The notes: generated by a model not told the origin, from the letters alone. Positions 16,901 through 23,671 are shown, counted from the stretch's first letter. The stretch is DNA of 27,096 nt from a virus (IMGVR_UViG_3300030117_002972:1-27096); one strand, 5' to 3'. Translations and numbers: made by a program.

Positions 16901-19900
16901 GTTCTGTTGAATTACCTAAAGAAAAAATAATTAAAGAAGCTGAAACAGTTGTAGAAAATATAGATAAAAAACAAACAATTACAGATGCTGATGGTAATAA
17001 AATTAAAATTGGAGTTTTAAGTAGTAATGATTTTGATATAAAAACACAAAAGTATTTAGATGAGATAGCACCTTTTGAAGGACTTGCTAAAGGAACTTTA
17101 ACTAAAGAAGAAGCTACTGTAAAAAATGAAATACTAGACAGTATAAGACATTACTTTGGTGGAAGAGGAGCATTGCCTGGTGTAGAATTAAATGGATTAG
17201 CTAGACATTTAGTAGGTAAAGATTTAAATGCTATGAATTATAAAGATTATGTAGTGTTTAATAACTATTTAAAAGATTTTAGAGAAGGACATTTTATTGC
17301 TAAATTGTTTGGTTCTGCTAAATATTTTCCTGAGTATGGTAAAGACCCAAGTAAACCTTTAAAAGGTTTTCCTGAGCTTGGTAGAAGGTTTTATTATCTA
17401 TTTCCTGAAGCAGTTAATAAAGAATTACAAATGTTTGAGTTAAATCTAGTAGACAAAACAGGTGTTTATAAAGATAAACTTGGCAATACATTTTCTGGTA
17501 ATGTTAAAAAACCAACACAAATTATAAATCAAATTAGAGATACACATCATTATGCACAACAAAGTGTAACAGCAGAGTATGAAAAACAAATAGCCTCTAT
17601 GGACAATGATTTAAGTCATTATATATCTGTTGAAGATGGTGTAAGCCTATATAAAGTACAAGCTGCTATGAGAGAAAGATTTGGTTTGATATCAGAAGCA
17701 AGTAATCTTGATAAAGTTACTCCTGAATATGGTTTTTTAAATGATGGCAAAAGAGGGTCAAATGAAAAACAAGCTAAATTGTTTGAGTATAACAAAGTAT
17801 TTAGAGAAACTATTAATAGTGCAAATTGGCATAAAATAAAAAATAAAATTTATATTGTTAATCTACCTAAAGAATTAGGTGGTACTAAAAAAATGACTGG
17901 TTTAGAAATATCACAAAAAATATTTGAACAAGTAACTAAACATAATAAAAGATTTTATGACATATTAGTTGGTAAAGAAGAAGTTTATAGAAAGTACACT
18001 GATATAGTAGAAAAAGAAACAGACCCTAAAAAAATTATTCAATCATTAGATAAATTAGCTGAAGTATTTGCTAAAGATGTACAAGATGCTATTAATACTG
18101 AGACACCATTGAATCCTAATATTGGTATGGACCCATTACGTAGAATCACTAAGTACCTACAACTAAGGCAGTTAAAGGATTCATTTCAAGGAAAAAATAT
18201 CTTAGACCCTGAGACTGGAGAGCTATTTGGAACTGATGCTTTTGTAAGAGAAATACAAAATGTTCCTAAACAAATAGAAAAAACAGGTGAAATACCTTTT
18301 GATTTTTATTTTCCGCATATGATGTTTGAAAGAAAAGCTGTAGGGGAAAGCTTACGTAGGCAAATAAAAGCTATTATTAAAGATTTAGATAGTAATAATC
18401 CTGCTATTGTTAGAGCTAAAAGAAAAGAATTAACAAACATAATGATTAGACACAAACAATTAACAGGTGATTGGTTTACTGATACTGAATTAACTAATAG
18501 ATATACTGATATAAACAAAATATTATCAGGCATAGGAGAAAAAAGAAAAGATTTATTAGATGAAGGTTTTAAAAACTTTTTAAAGAATAGAAGAGTAGGT
18601 AATCAATTTAAAAGAGAATCACATTTAGGTGGTTTTAGCTATGACCCATTAGCTTATAATAATTATGTTAAGAATATATTAAATACTTTTTATAGACAAA
18701 TTGGTGAGATATCATCTAATGATGCAATATATACTTTTAGAAAACAAAAATCATCACAGATTGGTCAAGAATTAACAAATAGATGGACTGAATATTTACA
18801 ATTATATTCTAACGAAGCTTCTGGTGCTCCTGTAAATATACCTAATCATGTATTAAATGACCCTGGTATGAAGATAAAAGGTACATTGTATGCACAGTTT
18901 GCTGACAATCTTTGGGTTAAAAGAATGAATAAACTTAGAGATAAGTTAGGATTAAGAGGTAAAACTGTAACAGAGTTTGTTGAAGTAGTTGAAAAAGCTA
19001 ATAATCCAATAATAAAAGTTATATCAGGTGGACAAACAGGTATAGATGAAATGTTTTTAAAAATAGCTAAAAGTAATAATATAAAAACAGGTGGTACTGC
19101 CCCACCAGATTGGGAAAGAAGTGGAAGAAGAGATGGTGTTAAAGAAACTAGAGAAGAAAGAAAAAAACTTTTACAAGGATATGGATTAGTTGAAGGTGAA
19201 CCAGACCGTAAAAAGTACCCTAAAAGGACTAAAAAAAATGTAAGAGATGCTGATGGAACTATTGCTTTTATGCCTCAACCTAGTGTAGGCACAGGTGCAA
19301 CTATACGTTATGCAGAAACAGGACGATGGGGAAAAGAAAGCATAGACAAAGATGGTATAAAGCCAATATTAGTAATAAAAAATTTACAAGATAAAAAACA
19401 AGCAGTAAAAGATATACAAGATTTTATTGAAACAAATAATTTAAAAACAATTAATGGTGCAGGACCAAGAGAAGATAAGTTTACAAAAAATCAAGAACAA
19501 GATGTTCAATCAATTTTAAATGATGTTTTTAAACGCAAAATAGATAAAGTAGAAAGAAAAGAAGTAAGAAAACAAACTGACGATACTATTCCTCCAGAAT
19601 TAAAAGATTGGGACTTTGGTTCGTTAAAAGCATTTAGTTCTTTTGATGCAAGATACAATCTTATGTCATTGTTAGCTCATCCAAAAAGTGCAGTGACTAA
19701 CTTGTTTGGTGGTACTGTACATACATTAGCAAGTACAGGGTTAGAAAATTTTAGAAATGCTAGAGATATAAACTATTTACGTTCTAAAGTAAATAAAGAA
19801 TGGACAAGTATGGGAGATGTTTATAACTGGGTAAAAAGTCATGGTGTTGTAGAAGACTTTTTATTATATGAGTTACAAATTAATCCTAATGTTCAAGGTA

Positions 19901-20805
19901 GAAAGATGCAAACTGCATTAAAAGAAGCGTTTCAAAAAATAAAAAAGAATCCTGATTTTAAAGATAAAGATTTATTAGATATAGCAAAAAGAAATGGTAT
20001 ATCAGCTACTGTATTTAACAAAGCTGCTTGGTTTATGAGAGCTCCTGAAAGAATATTAAGAAGAGATGCTTTTGTTGCACATTACTTACAAGCTAAAAGA
20101 AAATTTGATGGATTAATACAAGACTACAACAACCCTTACTTAATTGACATGGCTAAAAAGGGTGTAAAAGGAACACAGTTTTTATATAGTGCACCATTTA
20201 GACCAGCATTTGCTAGAAGTAGTATGGGTAAAATATTTAGTCGTTTCCAATTGTGGGGTTACAATTCTGTAAGATTTAGAAACGATGCTTTAAGAGAAGC
20301 TAAGATATATGGCTTTGAAGGTGAAGCAATGAAAAGAGCTGAAAGAATTTTTATGGCAGACATGATGATGTTTGGACTAGCTGGTATGTTTCCTCTATCT
20401 ATATTTGAAACAGCATTACCAGCACCTTGGAACTATATGCAAGACATGAGTGACCTTATGTTTGGAGATGAAAAAGAAAGAGATAGGGCTTTCTATGGTA
20501 CATATCCAAGAGCATTAGCCCCATTACAAGTAGTTACTCCACCAAGTTTAAGATTGTTACCACCACTATTTAAAGCTATTGTAGAGGATGATTATGGTAG
20601 ATTGTCTGATTATCATATGTGGGCAGCTGCACCTTATGGAAGACTAGCAAGAAGTGTTGTTGGTCCAGGTGGTATATTAAATAACCCAACAAGAATGGTA
20701 GAAACAATGACAGGATTTCCATTATTAAGTTTAAGTAAAATAACTAGGGATGCTAAGAAAATTGATTTACCATCACCAGGAGATGACGCAAAGTATGTCT
20801 ATTAA
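10987..20805 (+). CDS. Giant virion protein: predicted two-barrel (DPBB) RNA polymerase with SLOG insertion and membrane-active ends
   Basis: The product has 3272 residues and starts at ATG 10987. The N-terminal 300 residues hold Gly/Ala amphipathic helices (GHLAGFIGYIPVIGKG near 118; ALIGGGLTGGAFRGLGN near 218) typical of ejected virion proteins. Residues ~859-1440 carry RNA polymerase signatures: DG882-883 before FNKSFIVS, candidate Lys at 932 and 987, PKQIYTNL near 1005, RVP1281-1283, GGADLDGDKM with D1320, D1322 and D1324, and RERLGSAVSNKAAI near 1415. The xADxDGDxM core binds catalytic Mg2+ in multisubunit RNAP beta-prime, YonO, crAss-like gp66 and QDE-1 enzymes. A SLOG domain is inserted at ~2674-2848. 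The C-terminus has conserved giant-protein segments (SPF-like APFRPAFARSSMGKI; FQLWGYNSVRF near 3088; FGLAGMFPLSIFETALPAPW near 3129). It probably travels in the virion and enters the cell. The polymerase call is motif-based. Confidence 0.75.
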   Translation: MVQRNQQFAAFQTEEELDNQLGLNAPNWQPSFSKKQTQDYIKAYKQDARQFNPPMLRLVTKHAKHHRIPFAYNAADNEASLQSIIGNFSTSLVEGFTTAKISNNPPTNTADAIAKNLGHLAGFIGYIPVIGKGPIARFLREQRGKSIPLRVGKFARRKATKYANKAIDSKTNALIDGFTVFNQPVGAIGKDMAQGALELGVASAFSSWREGVDGAFQALIGGGLTGGAFRGLGNLIQGFGPQGDKALRGIASSIFEGLPAQQAGLTTPEIIYSYLLGAYFGYNEMPFHVRKGGSFLKKAFNKDNRDKPVEEVPGFERLDNVTQKYVIRKHAEIPKGTFITEAFLKQLEREGLLKLPTEKEINKRLEEIRKLEQDQRLAEQKDIKIEDLVETERARADKEGTKDFEQDNYDFEVPTIKLSIKNFVDNRMKTVLDASVKKEGFYGKIKTYQKVQKEWDRLVELELAKDKPGNPSDKMLEWMSSRKGFNTSFTDLKDINFWRGWGNRTIKAEPVSIFSINISNVKNNKVVGIKTKNYDKRQFTIISSKELIDSQGNEPVLLEEPKIIDIVYNRAFDNFVSQIRATEEGSLSQQKGQRAYQVLDTVQITRGIKKDGTPILDTVSLGDLEGYFGKNIYKGQANLQKEGYKDFLSNIQASLRNEMAKQGYYYFGGKGDAHRQYFVKLHPLADMQVRKKLTSQKFLGLRGTEEQITREFQQRPGIKNLSKSTNIKTILKDEFGFTSKELRGVDADADFLSNLYYAKELNYGESFFNANIPKRFWARNSNMNNPNLVVKNVKDFNKRQQIWFTSGHEAELQFLRRHINDLTPDGKFRYALVIGPETEFINQDKLTNKAKNSQFNESEDGGIPARYDVIEGLNREAGIPFDGFFNKSFIVSPDAVYGGLIGKYGMHSVTEAENAYMMKKNIHFIVNALSAKASGTRTYQSYEWNNKTKEYDWFDLKFDRKGEKIISRKPSKNNEPVIYEMDVSHVKTVPSEIATEKAKFAQRIPKQIYTNLTRYSKEPIDQKDIDDFIRTTMTQRIAGLDESNKLMNAFLANPDRYLKTDYIDNLVDNHMDRMGISLFLDGLSNNTKGGHEFASKAYAKILRVNKVIEAEKLLEDGETAKRVETELKNLSDFESIHERLLRINEGKLSGSLHKFVTPMRGAAIRNYVINELTKPKMDNSLSVRMRIMTRAMKFGEFTSVLEKSKGDEYFFLDEGFRDFRLKTDFTNQTNAFTLGELWDVIQKYKKTPTEKVFGKNIKGRTDVDASFIRKANEVLNALAVRVPMDSMSGAAVLKFGGFTGARGLGGLIHGRTMKKLGGADLDGDKMTIFFGDETHGFHKKWKNMFKKQRDEYLNKDGTEKNNKTTIIEVDGKKIKVKDVFTDTDEFLEEIVSNPVYAYSSSARLAISRAAATGRERLGSAVSNKAAITAVHSEVGGLPARKIKLVDKKGKTQTVNVPKDTYVYEVEHIVRQGPNKGKKIKVPIFMTAKTDPKSLEEFRLRARAAIALGSDPMDEAGLASRERFFQELVKPMFTFKHVNPKKHDKINLDDYKEIPFLRMKGINNVLYGRNHPANRRWYAFEIRNSLEAAFTDPAVGPDFLYYDSFNNRNSFLAKIGDEGRRLDFSESIFKRLNFEGKGGYFELYNQFQKDLKSKNYKWLQEILQRRSMAVPHNQHIRRVLEHELFTYEGYQRQLNPNVTNNKDKRMNYNPELFKGYGPIEDTKAYKEYLETGFMSRKVRENFLNDYVKAAEDFIINDLADFTSIKLIKQYADIVGNPERILKIHRDSESFKNASADLYKEGKTDIDLAKNLVASIEDPANKKIKTELESILDMLPSVDKESSITKRADMDSRIKRYKNNELETKAERDLFDQFMLGTLNRGRMESMNTVLKRLQNLTGVKVDFKPGTKRFDELSDADFLKIQKIDGARALYNSAYSMYLNSAGTSLVRLGFSSPSISENSLKTYFNDYNKLFSSVELPKEKIIKEAETVVENIDKKQTITDADGNKIKIGVLSSNDFDIKTQKYLDEIAPFEGLAKGTLTKEEATVKNEILDSIRHYFGGRGALPGVELNGLARHLVGKDLNAMNYKDYVVFNNYLKDFREGHFIAKLFGSAKYFPEYGKDPSKPLKGFPELGRRFYYLFPEAVNKELQMFELNLVDKTGVYKDKLGNTFSGNVKKPTQIINQIRDTHHYAQQSVTAEYEKQIASMDNDLSHYISVEDGVSLYKVQAAMRERFGLISEASNLDKVTPEYGFLNDGKRGSNEKQAKLFEYNKVFRETINSANWHKIKNKIYIVNLPKELGGTKKMTGLEISQKIFEQVTKHNKRFYDILVGKEEVYRKYTDIVEKETDPKKIIQSLDKLAEVFAKDVQDAINTETPLNPNIGMDPLRRITKYLQLRQLKDSFQGKNILDPETGELFGTDAFVREIQNVPKQIEKTGEIPFDFYFPHMMFERKAVGESLRRQIKAIIKDLDSNNPAIVRAKRKELTNIMIRHKQLTGDWFTDTELTNRYTDINKILSGIGEKRKDLLDEGFKNFLKNRRVGNQFKRESHLGGFSYDPLAYNNYVKNILNTFYRQIGEISSNDAIYTFRKQKSSQIGQELTNRWTEYLQLYSNEASGAPVNIPNHVLNDPGMKIKGTLYAQFADNLWVKRMNKLRDKLGLRGKTVTEFVEVVEKANNPIIKVISGGQTGIDEMFLKIAKSNNIKTGGTAPPDWERSGRRDGVKETREERKKLLQGYGLVEGEPDRKKYPKRTKKNVRDADGTIAFMPQPSVGTGATIRYAETGRWGKESIDKDGIKPILVIKNLQDKKQAVKDIQDFIETNNLKTINGAGPREDKFTKNQEQDVQSILNDVFKRKIDKVERKEVRKQTDDTIPPELKDWDFGSLKAFSSFDARYNLMSLLAHPKSAVTNLFGGTVHTLASTGLENFRNARDINYLRSKVNKEWTSMGDVYNWVKSHGVVEDFLLYELQINPNVQGRKMQTALKEAFQKIKKNPDFKDKDLLDIAKRNGISATVFNKAAWFMRAPERILRRDAFVAHYLQAKRKFDGLIQDYNNPYLIDMAKKGVKGTQFLYSAPFRPAFARSSMGKIFSRFQLWGYNSVRFRNDALREAKIYGFEGEAMKRAERIFMADMMMFGLAGMFPLSIFETALPAPWNYMQDMSDLMFGDEKERDRAFYGTYPRALAPLQVVTPPSLRLLPPLFKAIVEDDYGRLSDYHMWAAAPYGRLARSVVGPGGILNNPTRMVETMTGFPLLSLSKITRDAKKIDLPSPGDDAKYVY
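13561..15306 (+). other. Predicted double-psi beta-barrel RNA polymerase core within the giant protein (residues ~859-1440)
   Basis: Upstream barrel: IPFDGFFNKSFIVSPDAV (879-896) parallels the DG-x-x-x-S element of QDE-1/crAss-type enzymes. K932 (SAKASGTRTY) and K987 (VSHVKTVPSE) are candidate counterparts of the two barrel lysines, and PKQIYTNL resembles the NRQIIxLL helix after that barrel. Downstream barrel: RVPMDSM (1281-1287), IHGRTMKK (from about 1307), then GGADLDGDKMTIFF (1317-1330). The pattern matches RxP, a His, then NADFDGDQMAVH of cellular beta-prime. A helix with GRERLGSAVSNKAAI follows, in the position of LGxIxNxH of two-barrel enzymes. The lysine assignments are inference and need structure prediction. 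Confidence 0.7.
19006..19530 (+). other. SLOG / YpsA-type (putative molybdenum-carrier family) domain inserted in the giant protein
   Basis: Residues ~2674-2848 contain KVISGGQTGIDEMFLKIA (SGGQTG at 2680-2685), NIKTGGTAPPDW, YPKRTKKNVRDADGTIAFM (2744-2762), VGTGATIRYAE, KPILVIKN and INGAGPREDKF (2822-2832), followed by a final helix. The order SGGQTGxD, GGxxP, RTxxNVRDxDGT, GGT/GTGxT, NxAGPRES is the signature of the PF12694 putative molybdenum-carrier group of the SLOG superfamily, which has a Rossmann-like nucleotide-binding fold. Flanking sequence (LWVKRMNKLRDKLGL before; DWDFGSLKAFSSFDARYN after) looks like continuous giant-protein backbone, so the domain reads as an insertion. Confidence 0.8.
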
Positions 20806-22459
20806 TCCAGAAGTATTTTATAAAAAACCTGATACTCAACCTAATCTTGCAGAAAGAATAAGAAAAGAAAAAGAAAATACTCTTGCAAGAAGAATAGGTA
20901 CAGGAGCTGCTATTGGATATGGTACAGCTCTTGGTGTTAAAGAAGGTATAAGATATGTAGACCCTGTATCTAAAACTTTATTAGATAGGGCTGCTTTAAA
21001 AAGTATACAAATACCTGATTTTTATTCTAATAAAGATTATGACCCTAAAACAATGTTAGGTAAAGTAACTAAAAAAGGACTTGGCTCTAAAGTTGCAAGA
21101 GCAACAGAACATTTTGCAGATGTTTTTTTACCTGGTGATGTAGAAAAAAAAGATATAGAAACATTGTTAAAAGGTGGTTCAAAAAATGTTAGTTATTCTG
21201 GCTATTTAAATAATGTTTTAGGTATAGAAAATGAAAAACAATTAAGAACATTTATGAGAAGAGCAGGGATAAGAACTGCTCCTGAACTTATGAGAGGGAT
21301 TGAACTTGAAGCTAAAATTGCAAGAGCTAATTTACCAAGAAAATTTAAAGAAAGAATAGATTATGTTAAAAGAAATGGTAAAACTTTTGTTAGATTAAAA
21401 AAAGCAGGTATTTTTACAGAGTTAGATAGGTATGGATTTATTCCACATGAAACATCAGCAAAAAGAGCTATAGCTCATGAACGTTTACTTGGTCGTATGG
21501 CACAAGTAATTAGTGCTTCAAATATAGATAAATTAAATAAAAAACAAGTTAATCATCTTGGCAAAAAAATGACATTTGCAGAAGCTATGAAAAAAGATGG
21601 TTTATCTAAAGTTATTGAAACAGATTATAAAACATTATTTAAAGGTCATGAAGGTGCAATTAGTAGATGGGGAGCTACTTCAAAACATAATAAAATAACA
21701 GCATCTTTAATAACAGGTGCTAATAATGATAAAAGAGCTATTGTTACTGCTGGTAAAAAAGATATTTTATACAAAGCAACTGAATATGCTATGGGTGCAA
21801 CAGGTAAAAATGCTTCTAAGAAACAAATAGATAATGCTGTTGAAAGGTATTTTCGTGCATTAACAAATGAAGACATTAAAAAATTACCTACTGACCATAG
21901 TGTAAAATTACAAAATATAAAAGGTCAAAAAGTATATGTAAAATTAACTAAAGAAGAAATAATTCAAAATTTAATTAATAAATACAAAAAAGGTAGAACA
22001 ATAACTAACAATAAAGTTAATCTTAATTTTAGTGCAGCAAATAAGCCTCATTTTTTATCAGGTGGTATGAATTATAGTGTTAATTTTTTTAGAGGAAACC
22101 AAGAAATAAAAGTAAAAGGTATAAAAATAAAAGATAGATTTAAAGTATTTCATGATATGTTAATATCAGATGATTTTGATATGTATAGAGGTATAAAACC
22201 ATTACAAAAAAATGTACATTTTAATATTGCACATTCTACAAATATTAATACTAAATATGGAAAAAATGTATTACAAAATTTAACAGGATATAATGCTCAA
22301 AGAAATAATATAGATGATTTTAGTAGACTAGGAACAAGAAGACAATTTTTAAAAGCTGTATCAGATAAAAATTATAAACTTGCTGTTAAGCTTGGACAAA
22401 GATTATTTGGCAAAGGGGCAATGAAAGCATTAAGGATTGCTATTCTTAAAGGTAGATAG
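20795..22459 (+). CDS. Large basic virion-associated protein, companion of the giant protein
   Basis: The start is taken at ATG 20795, since AGGAG (20778-20782) lies upstream and the open frame to 20750 would place that site inside the gene. It overlaps the end of the giant gene by 11 bases. The 554-residue product is rich in Lys and Arg, with one Gly/Ala segment near residues 34-47 (IGTGAAIGYGTALGVKEG). It contains helical stretches such as ARANLPRKFKERIDYVKR and a C-terminal basic helix (LAVKLGQRLFGKGAMKAL). I do not recognise a family. Coupling to the giant gene and its ejection-protein-like N-terminus suggest a packaged protein, perhaps DNA- or wall-contacting. It is the last gene of the rightward block. 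Confidence 0.55.
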   Translation: MSINPEVFYKKPDTQPNLAERIRKEKENTLARRIGTGAAIGYGTALGVKEGIRYVDPVSKTLLDRAALKSIQIPDFYSNKDYDPKTMLGKVTKKGLGSKVARATEHFADVFLPGDVEKKDIETLLKGGSKNVSYSGYLNNVLGIENEKQLRTFMRRAGIRTAPELMRGIELEAKIARANLPRKFKERIDYVKRNGKTFVRLKKAGIFTELDRYGFIPHETSAKRAIAHERLLGRMAQVISASNIDKLNKKQVNHLGKKMTFAEAMKKDGLSKVIETDYKTLFKGHEGAISRWGATSKHNKITASLITGANNDKRAIVTAGKKDILYKATEYAMGATGKNASKKQIDNAVERYFRALTNEDIKKLPTDHSVKLQNIKGQKVYVKLTKEEIIQNLINKYKKGRTITNNKVNLNFSAANKPHFLSGGMNYSVNFFRGNQEIKVKGIKIKDRFKVFHDMLISDDFDMYRGIKPLQKNVHFNIAHSTNINTKYGKNVLQNLTGYNAQRNNIDDFSRLGTRRQFLKAVSDKNYKLAVKLGQRLFGKGAMKALRIAILKGR

Positions 22460-22492
22460 CTGCTTAATTTTAATTACATATATAAAAAAAAT

Positions 22493-22523
22493 AAAAGGAA
22501 TAGGTTATTTACCCATTCCTTTT
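22493..22523. terminator. Bidirectional hairpin terminator between convergent blocks
   Basis: AAAAGGAATAGG (22493-22504), a 7-base loop TTATTTA, then CCCATTCCTTTT (22512-22523) form a 12-bp stem with one mismatch (a G-U pair in the leftward transcript). The A-run before and T-run after give a U-tract in both directions. It lies 33 bases after the stop of the last rightward gene. The last codons of the first leftward gene lie within its loop and 3' arm. Confidence 0.75.
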
Positions 22524-22699
22524 ACTACTACATTTTCGAAGAACTCACATTTTTTATCTTCTACTACGCAAGGTTTATTAGCATATTTCTTATCTATCCA
22601 TTGGATTAATTTGTTATTCTCACTCTTCATCATCCAACCAGCACAGTTACCTAAATTCCAATTAGAACAATGTTTTTTTGCTATATCTAATCTTCGCAT
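22505..22699 (-). CDS. Small Cys-rich phage protein
   Basis: The product has 64 residues if read from ATG 22699; the frame also opens at GTG 22708 (67 residues), and neither start has a strong ribosome binding site. Cysteines occur at CSNWNLGNCAGW and NKPCVVEDKKCEFFENVV, an arrangement (CxNW-x-x-GxC, then PCxV-x-x-x-x-C-x-x-FExxV) that I recognise from small uncharacterised marine phage proteins. It may bind a metal through four cysteines. No function is known. Its stop codon lies in the terminator hairpin. It overlaps the preceding 82-residue gene by about 13 bases, and it is the last gene of the leftward operon. Confidence 0.5.
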   Translation of the reverse strand: MRRLDIAKKHCSNWNLGNCAGWMMKSENNKLIQWIDKKYANKPCVVEDKKCEFFENVVVKGMGK

Positions 22700-22935
22700 T
22701 CTGCACACTTAATATGACCGCTTCTTGCTCTAGGATATTCGTAGTCACTATCCATTTGCACAGTCATTTTAGATAACAACCTTTTTGCTAACAATATTTC
22801 TTTATCTACACTATCGTTTTCTTTACGTAGTCTTGACTTGATATCTTCCATATCTTTTAGATAATCTTGTGTTAATTCTAGCATAAGGTCGTGTTCTTCT
22901 TGTTCTACACTTGCTATACGTTTTGCTACTGCCAT
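22687..22935 (-). CDS. Small coiled-coil protein with C-terminal CxxC
   Basis: The product has 82 residues. ATG 22935 overlaps the stop of the HNH gene (TAATG) and has AGGAGGG upstream within that gene. The sequence is a long charged helix (EQEEHDLMLELTQDYLKDM and SRLRKENDSVDKEILLAKR), suggesting a coiled coil. It ends with a short segment HIKCAECED containing one CxxC. No family is recognised. A regulatory or accessory role in the early operon is possible, but nothing specific is visible. Confidence 0.5.
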   Translation of the reverse strand: MAVAKRIASVEQEEHDLMLELTQDYLKDMEDIKSRLRKENDSVDKEILLAKRLLSKMTVQMDSDYEYPRARSGHIKCAECED

Positions 22936-23375
22936 TAGTATTTCCCTCCTTTTGACAATTTAGTTAATATATACTTACTTATTTCTTCTGTTTGTTCTGA
23001 TAACCAAGATAAGATATATTTAAAATCTTTTTCTCTCAATGCACCTTTTCTTGTGTTACAGGTTTTACATATCATTTGTAAGTTTTTTGGTATTGACTTA
23101 CCTTTTTTAGACAAAGGTATTATATGGTCACATACCATATTTCTAACATTTAGAGTTTTATCACAATACTTACATTGTTTGTTATATGCTAAATAAAATA
23201 ATTTTTTTATATCATTTAAACTAATATCAAACAATACATCGTATTCTTCTGAACGTTTTTTAAGTGATTGTTTTAAAGCACTTGCTTTACGTGATAGTCT
23301 TTTCCAGGCACGGTTCCATTGACGACCGTGTACCTCAACTAACTTTTCTCTAAATTTATTTTTTTTGTATTCCAT
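22935..23375 (-). CDS. Free-standing HNH endonuclease
   Basis: The product has 146 residues. A basic N-terminal helical part (NRAWKRLSRKASALKQ) is followed by the HNH signature: C68-x-x-C71 (CKYC), DH83-84 (VCDHIIPLSKKGKS), N98 (PKNLQMICKTC) and C103-x-x-C106 with N107 (CKTCNTRKG). The His-Asn-Asn/His beta-beta-alpha metal core cleaves double-stranded DNA; the two CxxC pairs bind a structural zinc. The domain resembles the HNH_5/HNH_3-type enzymes common in phages as homing endonucleases or packaging nicking enzymes. Distance from any terminase gene in this window favours a selfish or accessory role. The start ATG 23375 has no clear ribosome binding site and lies just downstream of a two-tier palindrome. 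Confidence 0.8.
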   Translation of the reverse strand: MEYKKNKFREKLVEVHGRQWNRAWKRLSRKASALKQSLKKRSEEYDVLFDISLNDIKKLFYLAYNKQCKYCDKTLNVRNMVCDHIIPLSKKGKSIPKNLQMICKTCNTRKGALREKDFKYILSWLSEQTEEISKYILTKLSKGGKY

Positions 23376-23387
23376 ATAAGAAAGGGA

Positions 23388-23434
23388 GGCAGGTACATAT
23401 AATTATCCTAGTCAATTATAAGGAGGTACCTGCC
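23388..23434. promoter_or_regulatory. Two-tier palindrome in the gap between HNH and winged-helix genes
   Basis: GGCAGGTAC (23388-23396) pairs with GTACCTGCC (23426-23434). Inside, TATAATT (23398-23404) pairs with AATTATA (23414-23420) around a 9-base loop. There is a single base on one side and AGGAG on the other between the two stems. In leftward transcripts this would form a hairpin upstream of the HNH start, followed by a short pyrimidine run (TCCCTTTCTT). It is an RNA structural switch, weak terminator, processing site or protein-binding operator; the sequence does not decide which. Confidence 0.55.
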
Positions 23435-23455
23435 CCTACTATCTATCAAGGTCTT

Positions 23456-23671
23456 TTATGCTAAATAATATTCAGCATACTTTCCATTATCAAGACGTGA
23501 TACCTTTTCTTGTGTCTTGATATTCATGTTGTGACGATTACGTAACTCAAATATAATAGCACTTAATCTAGTTGCATTGAACTTTTTAAATGCTTGCATT
23601 GATGTAATCTTACCACCTCTTTCAAGGTGACGTTTTACTTTTTCTGTTTTAGTTAATCTTGTTCTTGACAT
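23456..23671 (-). CDS. Small winged-helix (HTH_39-like) DNA-binding protein
   Basis: The start is taken at ATG 23671, since GGAGAG lies in the preceding sequence (TTGGAGAGATTAATG); the in-frame TTG four codons earlier would include it. The 71-residue product has the pattern TEKVKRHLERGGKITSMQAF, then KKFNATRLSAIIFELRNRH, then NGKYAEYYLA. This matches the HTH_39 helix-turn-helix domain of phage proteins: a helix, a short turn with ITSxxA, a recognition helix with RLSAxIxELR, and a beta wing. Such proteins usually bind DNA as regulators or modulators. It is part of the early leftward operon, with a one-base start/stop overlap with the upstream gene. Confidence 0.7.
   Translation of the reverse strand: MSRTRLTKTEKVKRHLERGGKITSMQAFKKFNATRLSAIIFELRNRHNMNIKTQEKVSRLDNGKYAEYYLA

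Noticed and set aside
10987-20805. N4/T7-type single-subunit RNA polymerase in the giant protein
   Set aside because: I found no clear single-subunit RNAP motif set; the visible metal-binding motif is DxDGD of the double-psi barrel class, not the Asp pair with the R-x-x-x-K-x-x-x-x-Y helix of T7-like enzymes.
22437-22712. Rightward 91-residue open frame after the last late gene
   Set aside because: It runs through the terminator hairpin and is antisense to the leftward Cys-rich gene, which has recognisable conserved positions.
23376-23455. Sigma-70 promoter from TATAATT and TTGAC-like sequence in the palindrome
   Set aside because: The spacing between possible -35 and -10 elements is wrong in both directions, and the matches are explained by the inverted repeat.
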